Origin: Myxococcota bacterium
GTDB lineage: Bacteria > Myxococcota_A > UBA9160 > UBA4427
Length of the DNA: 33,931 bases
NCBI GenBank assembly: GCA_963169575.1
Contig: CAUJGH010000128.1
Location: 1-33,931, forward strand
Reading direction: 5' to 3'
Shown here in pieces: positions 6,338 to 13,299 of this stretch (its first letter is position 1; each line of letters opens with the position of its first letter). Under the pieces are notes generated by a model. It was not told where the DNA came from, searched no databases, and saw only the letters and a list, made by a program, of their open reading frames with translations. The translations under genes and the position numbers were made by a program.

Positions 6338-8509
6338 TCAAGCCGAAGCAGGGCGGTCGAGGACGGTCGGAAGCCGTACGGCGAAGGCGGCACCCGACGC
6401 GACTTCGGGATCGAGCCGAAGCGTCCCGTCATGAGCCTCGACGATGCCGTGCGCGACCGAGAGGCCGAGACCGGTTCCGCCCTGATGCAGGCGCGTCGTG
6501 AAGAAGGGCTCGAAGATGCGCGGTCGATCGGCCGGAGAGACGCCGGGACCGTCGTCGCGAACGAGGGTCTGCGACTCGCCGCCGTCGACGCGGCCCTCGA
6601 ACCCGATTCGAACCGGCCCGTCGCGGCTCTCGAGCGCATTCCGGATCAGGTTCACGAAGACCTGCTCGATCTGGATCGGATCGATCATCGACCAGGAGCG
6701 TTCGTATTCCGGCTCGAAATCGAGCACGAGCTCCGCGCCTCGCTCGCGCGCATCCGTCTCGCAGATCGCGATCGCGCTGCGAACGGCGACCGCGACGCGG
6801 CCGAGTGTTCGCGTGCCCGACTGCTTGCGCGCGAAATGGAGCAATCCGTTCGCGATCCGCCCGCATCGGATCGCCTGCAATCGGATGTCCTCGAGCAGTC
6901 GGATCTGATTCGGATCGGCCCCCGGCCCGGCCTCGATGAGTCCCAGCTCCGCACACGCCAGGATCGAGCCGACCGGATTGTTGATCTGATGCGCCACGCC
7001 CGCCGCCAGCGTCCCGAGCGAGGCGAGCCGTTCGGCGTCCCGCAGCCGCTGCTGACTGACCTCCAGCTCCCGCGTCCGTTCCTCGATCCGGATCTCGAGC
7101 TCCTTCTGCTGCTGGACGCGGGCTTCCTCGAGGCGGTGCTCCGCCGTGACGTCCTGGATGATGATCTGGCGTGCGGGGCGGCCTTCCCAGGCGATCTCCA
7201 TCCAGCGGATCTGGACCGATCGCAAGGCAGCGCGCAGGTTGCGGATCGGGATCGTCTCGTCGTCGACGAGGCGGGATGCGAGGGCTTCCCAGTCGTCGAG
7301 GATTCGCTTCCGGTCGACGTCGCGAACGAAGTCGAGCAGATCCTGGATCGCCGTCGTCCCGATCTTCTCCGGATCGATGCCGACGATCTCGGCCAGGGCG
7401 CCGTTCGAATACACGATCGTGCTGCCGACGACCACGGCGACGCCGTTCGGGGAGTTGTCGACTAGCAGACGGTACTTCTCGTCGGATTGGCGCAGCTCGG
7501 TGACGTCGCGGAGATGGACGACGATCCCGTGGACGCCGGGCGTATCGAGATGGTTCGAGAGGATGGTGTCGAAATGCTTCCACTCGCGATCATCGCGCCC
7601 GCGCGCGCGGATCTGGAGACGAACGACGCGATTCGGCTCGGATCGCACCGCACGCCAGGCGGGAATCCGCTCGCCGAGGTCGTCCGGATGGGTGAACGAA
7701 GCCATCGTTCGACCCTCCGGCGACTCGTCGCCGAGGTCGAAGAGCCGCCGGATCGCGGGGCTCGAGTAGGTCACGCGCGCCCGGGCGTCGAAGACGCAGA
7801 CCCCTTCCGAAGCGTGCTCGAGCAGCGCCCGGTAGCGCTGGTCCCGCGCGCGGACGCTCGTCAGGGCGAAATCCGCGACGTCCTCGATCGACCGGTCGGA
7901 GATGGTACGCGAGATCGTACCGACACCGGTGAGGATCACCGTCGCGAGCGCCGCGGAGAAGAGACGGTTGGTCTGGCGACTTTCGTCCACGGGCCCGAGT
8001 CCGGGAGCTTCGAGCGCTAGCCCGAGGTAGACGATGCCGAGGCCGACGAGGACCGCCGCGCCCCAGGCGGCGCAAGAACGACCGCGACAAGCAGCGGCGG
8101 CGATCGCGGGCACGGCGGGCGCCATCACGAGCGCAGACCCATCGGGTGCGCCCGTCAGCAGAGGCGCAGCCACCAGATAGAGAACCATGCCGCTGCATGC
8201 GCCATGACCGACGTGCACGATCGAGGGGCGCCGCCGCAGCAGAAAGGGAAGGGCGATCAAGGCCGCGCCGATCGACATCAGCGCGAACGTCGTGGCGGGC
8301 GTCCATCCCTCTCGCGTATGGAAGGCGATCGCGGTCAGGATGCCGATCCCGACGAGCAGGCTCGTGACCACGCCGGTTCGCGTGCAGCCGAGGACGTCGA
8401 CGCCCTGCCCGATGACCGACGCGTCGACGAAGAGACCATCGAACCCTGCGATCAGGGAGCGGATTCTTCCCGAGAGCAGGGGCGACTCGCCGGAGCGGGC
8501 GGGGGGCAT
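6338..8509 (-). CDS. Membrane-bound PAS-PAS sensor histidine kinase
   Basis: 723-residue sensor kinase. The N-terminal ~190 residues contain about six hydrophobic segments (for example SLLVGIGILTAIAF, LMSIGAALIALPFLL, AAVLVGLGIVYLGLAL). Two PAS domains follow (YRALLEHASEGVCVFDARA... and YRLLVDNSPNGVAVVVG...), then a long coiled coil rich in Glu/Arg, and the kinase core. The phosphorylated His is H507 in GVAHQINNPVGSI, a variant typical of NtrB/PAS kinases. ATP-binding boxes are EQVFVNLIRNALES, VRDDGPGVS, EPFFTTR and GTGLGLSVAHGIV. No receiver domain is attached, so a separate response regulator is needed; the receiver-LuxR gene at 3247-3993 is the nearest. The frame is open 83 codons upstream of ATG 8509, but that extension is Cys/Arg-rich and unlike protein. 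No clear ribosome site precedes 8509, so the start is uncertain. It is convergent with the porin/binding-protein operon. Confidence 0.88.
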   Translation of the reverse strand: MPPARSGESPLLSGRIRSLIAGFDGLFVDASVIGQGVDVLGCTRTGVVTSLLVGIGILTAIAFHTREGWTPATTFALMSIGAALIALPFLLRRRPSIVHVGHGACSGMVLYLVAAPLLTGAPDGSALVMAPAVPAIAAAACRGRSCAAWGAAVLVGLGIVYLGLALEAPGLGPVDESRQTNRLFSAALATVILTGVGTISRTISDRSIEDVADFALTSVRARDQRYRALLEHASEGVCVFDARARVTYSSPAIRRLFDLGDESPEGRTMASFTHPDDLGERIPAWRAVRSEPNRVVRLQIRARGRDDREWKHFDTILSNHLDTPGVHGIVVHLRDVTELRQSDEKYRLLVDNSPNGVAVVVGSTIVYSNGALAEIVGIDPEKIGTTAIQDLLDFVRDVDRKRILDDWEALASRLVDDETIPIRNLRAALRSVQIRWMEIAWEGRPARQIIIQDVTAEHRLEEARVQQQKELEIRIEERTRELEVSQQRLRDAERLASLGTLAAGVAHQINNPVGSILACAELGLIEAGPGADPNQIRLLEDIRLQAIRCGRIANGLLHFARKQSGTRTLGRVAVAVRSAIAICETDARERGAELVLDFEPEYERSWSMIDPIQIEQVFVNLIRNALESRDGPVRIGFEGRVDGGESQTLVRDDGPGVSPADRPRIFEPFFTTRLHQGGTGLGLSVAHGIVEAHDGTLRLDPEVASGAAFAVRLPTVLDRPASA

Positions 8510-9282
8510 GGCGATCCATCCGTTCGGTCGGGCACGGAGGCAGGCGCGCGCGTGGCCCGAGCATACCCCCCGTGCGACGTGAGTCGATCCGAATTCGCCG
8601 GATTTTTCCGAACAGGGCAGGAGTCGAAGCAGCTCGAAAAGTTCGTTTTGGCAAGGATCGTCTCGTGGAGACGAACGGTGCTCTCCGCGTCCTCGCGTGC
8701 TGGCCCCGATTTGGGCCATTGGGTGCCGCAGGCGGGTCGCACCTAGCATGGATTCCACTCGCGATCGGATCGGATTCGCCGCGTCGCGGGCGGGTGCGCA
8801 AAGCCCAGCGCTCCGAGGCGATCGTGGGTCCGGGAACGGAGTCGGTCACCACGGGGCGCGCCCCCCCCTTCGGCACGAGCGCCGAAAGGACGAGGCCTCC
8901 ATCGATCCGAAGTCCGCGGCGAGGGTCGGACGCCGCCCTACCGGTCGACGGGACGCGGGCGCGGCCGGGGAGCCGGGGGCGGCGCCGGAGGCGCGTCGGC
9001 TTCGGGGATCCACGTCCCCCGAGCCCTCTCTATAGATAGAAACAGGACCGGGGGGGCGTCTCGGGGCGCCCGCCCGGGCCGCCGAAAGAGGCGCGCCGGG
9101 GGTCTAGGCGTCGCTGGCGGAACCCGCTAAGGTCCGCGCTCCGACGGCCCGGTCCCATCCATGGACCTTCCGTCGGGCCGTCCGGCGCCGCTCTGCGAAG
9201 AGGGGGCCGCGCGGAGCCCGCTCGAGGTTCGGCGCTCTTCGGAGCGCTCGAGACCCGCCGATCGGGCCAGAGAAATGGCAGC
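8510..9282. other. 773-base spacer before the tRNA-Arg gene
   Basis: No convincing protein gene. It contains the TTTTGG-type AT-rich motif at 8636-8653 and a second motif TTTGGG at 8710-8715 near CTAGCAT (8743-8749). A GGGGA/TCCCC hairpin at about 9005-9019 is followed by an isolated AT-rich string (TATAGATAGAAA, 9031-9042) and very GC-rich inverted sequence to ~9090. A TAAGGT at 9128-9133 could be a -10 for the tRNA. A short transcript from near 9031 is possible but unsupported. Confidence 0.45.
9232..9247 (+). other. UUCG-tetraloop hairpin in the tRNA leader
   Basis: GCGCTC, TTCG and GAGCGC form a perfect six-base-pair stem with the highly stable C(UUCG)G loop, 35 bases before the tRNA 5' end. 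It may be a processing or stability element of the tRNA precursor or a terminator for upstream transcription; no T-run follows. Confidence 0.4.
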
Positions 9283-9359
9283 GCGCCCGTAGCTCAGATG
9301 GATAGAGCATCAGCTTGCGGAGCTGAGGGTCGCACGTTCGAGTCGTGCCGGGCGCGCCA
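9283..9359 (+). tRNA. tRNA-Arg, anticodon GCG
   Basis: A complete cloverleaf can be folded. The acceptor stem GCGCCCG/CGGGCGC is perfect, the D arm is GCTC-AGATGGATA-GAGC, and the anticodon arm is TCAGC-TTGCGGA-GCTGA. The variable loop is GGGTC, the T arm is GCACG-TTCGAGT-CGTGC, the discriminator is G, and CCA is encoded. The anticodon is at 9317-9319. The A in the D loop (GGATA) matches the A20 identity element of bacterial tRNA-Arg. G34 reads CGC and CGU directly; most bacteria use an ACG tRNA with inosine for these codons, so this anticodon is unusual. Confidence 0.95.
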
Positions 9360-9394
9360 TTCTTTCGCGATCTCCCGCCCATGGGCGTGGCCGC

Positions 9395-9784
9395 GTGTTC
9401 ACCCATTGCTCATGCTCGAAGGATCGAGTTCTCGAGAGCCTGGCATTTCCAGTGCCTGGCCCATCACTCGAGCGGGGCAGCACGATCGAGCTGGGGCCGG
9501 TCAGCGGGCGCGCCAGCCTCGACGTGCTGCGCGCGCGCAACGTGAGCTCGACGGGCCTCGGCGTATGCGTATCCCACGGATTCGCAGGGATCGATCTCGC
9601 GGAAGAGGTCCAGCTCGTCGTGACGCTGCCCGGTCGTCGTTCCTTCCTCGCGCGCGGCATCATCAAGCACGTCACGGAAGCCGGCGCAGACCTGCGTCAC
9701 TTCGGCCTCGAGTTCACCGCGATCACCGACGAGGACCGCGAAGCGATCCTGAAATACGTCGGCTCCCGGCTCGACGGACGCTGA
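9395..9784 (+). CDS. PilZ-domain-like protein
   Basis: A small soluble protein of up to 129 residues. Its core (~residues 30-125) has the order of a PilZ domain: a strand with the motif RNVSSTGLGV (compare the family's D/NxSxxG), a central segment VQLVVTLPGRRSFLARGIIKHV, then HFGLEFTAITDEDREAILKYV. PilZ domains often bind cyclic-di-GMP, but the N-terminal RxxxR needed for nucleotide binding is not clear here, so this may be a non-binding type as in myxobacterial PilZ proteins. The start is uncertain: GTG 9395 and GTG 9452 are both in frame and neither has a good ribosome site; the later start would give 110 residues. It lies 36 bases after the tRNA on the same strand, and co-transcription is possible. 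Confidence 0.6.
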   Translation: MFTHCSCSKDRVLESLAFPVPGPSLERGSTIELGPVSGRASLDVLRARNVSSTGLGVCVSHGFAGIDLAEEVQLVVTLPGRRSFLARGIIKHVTEAGADLRHFGLEFTAITDEDREAILKYVGSRLDGR

Positions 9785-10238
9785 TCTCGGCCAGTGCCAG
9801 CGCAGCCTGCCGGCTCGTCGAGCCACCTGATCCCACTCCGTCCGGCTCGAACGTTCTCAGCAGGTCGCTTCTTCGATCGGCTCGCGGCCGGGACGCGGGT
9901 CTTCCCGATCCAGCGGTCGTTCGCCGCACGTGCGCGCGCAGCTACCTCGATGGCATCGATCGCGCAGAACCCCTCGCCCGCGGCGAACTCGTCGCCCGGT
10001 CGAAATCGTCTGCAGTCATCCGAAATGAATCACGATTAATGACCCATTTGGGACTAGTCGGATCGTTCGCGCATTCATCAATTCGAGTGACGGACCTTCC
10101 GGGCGGCGCACCATTGCAACCCAGACCGTCGGGGGGACGGATCCTCTGCTCGGAAATCGATACTCGACGTGTAGCGCCTAATACCGAGACGCCGTCCGCC
10201 GATACGATTGCGACACCCGATGAGAAATGGGAGGTTTC
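9785..10238. other. 454-base spacer upstream of the membrane-protein operon
   Basis: No credible gene. An AT-rich island at 10022-10054 contains GATTAATGACCC and CCCATTTGGG. A possible -10 (TAATAC, 10179-10184) lies about 55 bases before the start of the next gene, with TACGAT at 10203-10208 as an alternative; no clear -35 accompanies either. Confidence 0.4.
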
Positions 10239-10991
10239 ATGGCTGGTCTTCTGGCGCTCGCCGTGTTCGTCGTCTTCAACACCGCGGTCGGCCTGCGACT
10301 GCTCCACACGGCCGCTCGAGGCGGAGGCGCCGCAGCCTGGACCTGCGGCTTCGGCTTCACGTTCATCGGGCTCCTGGGGCACCCGCTCCACATGATCTCG
10401 GGCGCCGGTGCGCTGCCCGTCGGAGAGGTCGATCATGCCCTGAGCGCCGCGGGATCGGTCTTCATCGCCGCCGGACTCAGCGCCTTCTTCGCGTTCACGC
10501 TGATCGCCTTCCGGCGAACCCAGACCTGGGCCTGGATCTTCACCGCCGCCGGCGTCGCCCTCCTCTTCGTCTCCGCCTTCGGACAGATCGGCGCACTCGC
10601 GACCGCGCCGCCGGAGATGCCGTCGGCCGAGGCGACCCGGAACTGGTCGATGCTGCTCGGCGCGCTCTCGACGATCTGTTATGCCTGGAGCGGAATCGAG
10701 GGCATCGCGGAATGGGCGCGTGCCCGAAGGCGTACGGCGCTCGGCCTCACGGACCCGCTCACCGCGAATCGGATCCTGCTCTGGGGCATGCACGGCGTCT
10801 GCGTGACCTTGCTGAACGCGATGCTGATGACGCTGAGCGCCCGGGGCGTGAATCTGGGCGAGAGCCTGCTCGCGCAGCTCGGCACGGCGTTCTTCTCGCT
10901 CGTCTCGTGCACGACGATCACGCTCGCGTTCTTCCCGACCCGCGCATGGTCGTCCTGGGTCCGGCGAAGCGCCGCGCTGGCGGAGGCCTGA
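10239..10991 (+). CDS. Seven-helix integral membrane protein, unknown function
   Basis: I do not recognise the family. About seven hydrophobic helices span most of the 250 residues, among them LLALAVFVVFNTAVGL, FGFTFIGLLGHPL, IFTAAGVALLFVSAFG, HGVCVTLLNAMLM and FFSLVSCTTITLAFF. Conserved-looking polar or aromatic residues inside helices (H in LLGHPLHM, W in YAWSGIEGI, H in WGMHGV) could bind a cofactor or ligand, but this is speculation. An ATG at 10227 is in frame, but GGGAGG (10228-10233) is well placed for ATG 10239, which I chose. The next gene starts three bases after the stop, so the two are an operon and probably act together. It could be a sensor or regulator module rather than a transporter, because no substrate-transport motif is visible. 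Confidence 0.75.
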   Translation: MAGLLALAVFVVFNTAVGLRLLHTAARGGGAAAWTCGFGFTFIGLLGHPLHMISGAGALPVGEVDHALSAAGSVFIAAGLSAFFAFTLIAFRRTQTWAWIFTAAGVALLFVSAFGQIGALATAPPEMPSAEATRNWSMLLGALSTICYAWSGIEGIAEWARARRRTALGLTDPLTANRILLWGMHGVCVTLLNAMLMTLSARGVNLGESLLAQLGTAFFSLVSCTTITLAFFPTRAWSSWVRRSAALAEA

Positions 10992-10994
10992 ACC

Positions 10995-11297
10995 ATGTCC
11001 ACCTCTTCCGCCTTCGAATTCGTGAGCGACCAGCTCGAGCAGCTGACCCACTTCAACCGCCTCGAGGCCCGCGGCACGCTCCGCTTCGCACTCAAGGCCG
11101 CCGGCCTGGACGGCAACGCCGTCAACGCGGCCCAGATGGGCGTGGTCATCGCGCGGACGCTCCCGCAGGAGCTCGAGTCGCGCGGCATCGCCAACGCCGC
11201 CGCGCTGTGCCAGACGATCGCTCGCGGACTGGCGGGGATCGAGTCGGGACCGGCCCGCGCGTCGACCGACGACGTGTTTCGCCGGCTCGGCGGCTGA
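10995..11297 (+). CDS. Small helical protein paired with the membrane protein
   Basis: The 100-residue product is mostly helical by pattern, with alternating hydrophobic and charged residues: FVSDQLEQLTHFNRLEARG, LRFALKAAGL, then MGVVIARTLPQELESRGI and ALCQTIARGL. The C-terminal ~20 residues are polar. There is no signal peptide or membrane segment, so it is cytoplasmic. Its ATG follows the upstream stop by three bases, and the ribosome site GGAGG lies inside the end of the membrane-protein gene, which predicts translational coupling. Function is unknown. A regulatory or adaptor subunit of the membrane protein is the simplest reading of the context. Confidence 0.72.
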   Translation: MSTSSAFEFVSDQLEQLTHFNRLEARGTLRFALKAAGLDGNAVNAAQMGVVIARTLPQELESRGIANAAALCQTIARGLAGIESGPARASTDDVFRRLGG

Positions 11298-11298
11298 T

Positions 11299-11327
11299 CC
11301 GGCCCCGCGCGATGCGAGAGGGGCCGG
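11299..11327. terminator. Hairpin between convergent genes
   Basis: A perfect eight-base inverted repeat (CCGGCCCC, GGGGCCGG) with a 13-base loop begins two bases after the stop of the small protein gene, in the gap before the convergent SDR gene. It has no T-run. It is probably a bidirectional terminator. Confidence 0.5.
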
Positions 11328-11394
11328 TTCGTGCCGGATCACGCCGCGGGCCGGAGACCATCGGCCGAACGCTCCGGCGGATTCTCTCCCCGCC

Positions 11395-12105
11395 TCACCA
11401 GAGCGTTCCGCGGTCGACGACGAGCGCCGTCCCCGTCACCGACGCCGCGGCATCCGACGCGAGATAGGCGATCGCCTCGGCGATGTCGGGCGGCGGCATC
11501 TGGCCGGGAATCGTGCCCTGCATACGGGCGAAGAGTCCGTAGTCGACGTCGACGGGCAGGGTCGCCGTCGCGCCGGCCGACATCGGCGTCGCGACGCCGC
11601 CCGGGCAGACGCAGTTGACCCGGATGCCCGCCGATGCGAGCTCGACGGCGAGCGAACGCATCAGCAGCAGGACGCCTCCCTTCGATGCACAGTAGGCCGA
11701 GTTGTACGGCTGTCCCTGCAGGCCCGAGATCGACGCGACGGTCACGACGTTCCCCTTCGATCGCCGCAGATGGGGGATCGCCGCCTGGCTGACGAGCATC
11801 GGCCCCGCCAGGTTCACGGCGAGATGGAGATTCAACAGCTCGAGCGAGAGATCGTCGATCTTCGAGAAGCGGTTGATGCCGGCCACGTTGAGACAGACGT
11901 CGAGCCCGCCGAGCCGGTCGACGGCGGCCGTCATCGCCGCGGAGACGGAGGCGGGATCGGTCACGTCGCAGTGGGACACACCGTCGGCAATCGCGACGTC
12001 GACGCCCTCGACGCGCGCGCCCTCCTTTCGGAAGAGCGCCGCCGTGGCCGCGCCGATGCCCGATGCGGCGCCGGTGATGAAGACGCGCTTTCCCTCGAAT
12101 CGCAT
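11395..12105 (-). CDS. Short-chain dehydrogenase/reductase (classical SDR)
   Basis: 236-residue NAD(P)-dependent oxidoreductase. The Rossmann motif TGAASGIG is at residues 11-18 and an NVAG motif follows. The catalytic triad is S125 (in VASISG), Y138 and K142 (YCASK), with RVNCVCPGGVATPM after it. The acidic residue after the second strand (GVD) favours NAD(H), as family rules predict. Length is slightly short for a classical SDR (~250). The substrate is unknown; many homologues act on hydroxysteroids, 3-hydroxyacyl-CoA or other secondary alcohols. ATG 12105 is preceded by GAGGAGAG. It lies 24 bases downstream of the exported methyltransferase-like gene on the same strand, so the two probably share a transcript. 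Confidence 0.9.
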   Translation of the reverse strand: MRFEGKRVFITGAASGIGAATAALFRKEGARVEGVDVAIADGVSHCDVTDPASVSAAMTAAVDRLGGLDVCLNVAGINRFSKIDDLSLELLNLHLAVNLAGPMLVSQAAIPHLRRSKGNVVTVASISGLQGQPYNSAYCASKGGVLLLMRSLAVELASAGIRVNCVCPGGVATPMSAGATATLPVDVDYGLFARMQGTIPGQMPPPDIAEAIAYLASDAAASVTGTALVVDRGTLW

Positions 12106-12129
12106 GCTCTCTCCTCGTTTCGGGATCGT

Positions 12130-12978
12130 TCAGGGCTTGATGAATCGCAGGACGACCCGGTCGCTCTTGCCCCTGAGCGGCCCGGCAGCGCTCGGCGCGG
12201 CGTTCCAGTCGCGCGGATCGTCGGGATTGCGCAGGAGGCCGAGCTCGGCATCGAGTCGGAACCCGGCGGCCTCGATCTCATCGATCAGCAGTCGGCGATC
12301 GACGCGGTGGAGCGATCGGGCGTCGCGCTCGCCGCTTCCCTTCGCCGCGAGATGATCGACGACGCCGTAGACGCCGCCCGGACGGAGGGCCTCGTAGACG
12401 CGCCGGTTCATCCGGGCGCGATCGGCACCCTGCCAGATGGCGTCGTGATAGGCGAGCACGAGGACGACGACATCGAGGGGGATGGAGGCCTCGGGGATCG
12501 GATCGTCGAGCGCCCGCTCGACGGCGTGGACGTGGGCGAGCTCGGGCTTCTCGAGTCGGGCGGCGAGCGGGGCGCGGGCGAAGCGATCGAGGACGAAGCT
12601 GTTGTTTTGTGCGAGGACGTACCCGGCATCGCCGACCGCGCGGGCGAGGAGCTCGGTCGTGTAGCCCGTGCCGGCAAAGAGCTCGGCGACGCGCTGGCCG
12701 CGGGTGATGCCGAAGAAGGTGAAGACTTCGCCGGGGCGTTGCTCGGCGTCGAGGGCGCGATCGGCTTCGGACCGGCCGGGGGCAGCGAGGATCTCGTGCC
12801 AGAGCGGGCTCATCTCGATGGATTCGAAGACGAGGGGCGCGCGGTCGCCGGAGGATCCGGGCTTCGCCCGCGCGGCGGCCGGCGGGGCGCTGGCCTCGGA
12901 TCGATCCAGTCCCTGGCAGCCGTTCGTACAGGCGGAGGCGACGAGGAGGAGCACGATCGCGCTCTTCAATCCAGACAT
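12130..12978 (-). CDS. Exported SAM-methyltransferase-fold protein (COG4798-like)
   Basis: The 282-residue protein starts with a signal sequence (MSGLKSAIVLLLVASAC); the Cys after ASA could be lipidated, though the lipobox is not ideal. A ~40-residue Ala/Ser/Pro linker follows. The rest is a class I methyltransferase fold: motif I is VAELFAGTGYTTELLARAVG, the post-I region holds LAQNNSFVLDRF, and LDVVVLVLAYHDAIW and ALRPGGVYGVVDH follow in order. The pre-core element RSEADRALDAEQRPGEVFTFFGI is close to that of the predicted periplasmic methyltransferases grouped as COG4798. SAM is not known to be available outside the cytoplasm, so the real activity is unclear. An in-frame start 20 codons upstream (13038) is less likely because GAGGA is suitably placed for ATG 12978. 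The gene is divergent from an MFS transporter and upstream of an SDR. Confidence 0.82.
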   Translation of the reverse strand: MSGLKSAIVLLLVASACTNGCQGLDRSEASAPPAAARAKPGSSGDRAPLVFESIEMSPLWHEILAAPGRSEADRALDAEQRPGEVFTFFGITRGQRVAELFAGTGYTTELLARAVGDAGYVLAQNNSFVLDRFARAPLAARLEKPELAHVHAVERALDDPIPEASIPLDVVVLVLAYHDAIWQGADRARMNRRVYEALRPGGVYGVVDHLAAKGSGERDARSLHRVDRRLLIDEIEAAGFRLDAELGLLRNPDDPRDWNAAPSAAGPLRGKSDRVVLRFIKP

Positions 12979-13295
12979 CGATCGGGGTCCTCGTCGGTGG
13001 GAGAGGCCGGGCTGCGCAGGGGCGAACGCGGTCTGCACGCGCTTCGAGACGCGTCGAACGATCGCCCACCGAGATCGTCACGGCTATGGTGCGAAGAATC
13101 GATCGCCGGCGCGGATCGCGGTCTTCCGATCCCGGGTGCCGAGCCGGTGGAGACCCGAGTCCGAATGGAGTCTTCGGATTCCGGAGCGGGCGACGCAGAC
13201 GAACGAGGAACTTCGATGTCTCTCCTGCGCCGCGCGATCGGCCGTGCAGAATCGGTTCGGGGCGCTCGTTCCCTTCCCCGCCCGACCGCGACTTC
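12979..13295. other. 317-base divergent spacer
   Basis: Lies between the methyltransferase-like and MFS genes. Apart from the short leader ORF at 13216-13299 and an inverted repeat at 13158-13180, no gene is seen. GGCTATGGT at 13083-13091 could be a promoter -10 region reading rightward. Confidence 0.4.
13158..13180. promoter_or_regulatory. Inverted repeat in the divergent promoter region
   Basis: TCCGAA (13160-13165) and TTCGGA (13173-13178) are perfect arms with a seven-base spacer, extended by two further pairs across one mismatch. The position, about 180 bases from the methyltransferase start and 40-60 bases before the leader ORF, suits an operator. The regulator is unknown. Confidence 0.3.
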
Positions 13296-13299
13296 GTGA
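13216..13299 (+). CDS. Possible 27-residue leader peptide coupled to the MFS gene
   Basis: ATG 13216 has GAGGA six bases upstream. The frame encodes 27 residues (starting MSLLRRAIGRAE, very Arg-rich) and stops with TGA at 13297-13299. That stop overlaps the proposed GTG start of the MFS gene (13296) as GTGA. The MFS start has no ribosome site of its own, so termination-reinitiation from this ORF would explain its translation. The peptide itself need not have a function. It may be chance, given how common open frames are here. Confidence 0.3.
   Translation: MSLLRRAIGRAESVRGARSLPRPTATS

Noticed and set aside
9104-9406. Minus-strand ORF containing TRTCDPQLRKLMLYPSELRA
   Set aside because: This is the well-known false peptide produced by translating the complement of a tRNA gene; the tRNA-Arg lies inside it.
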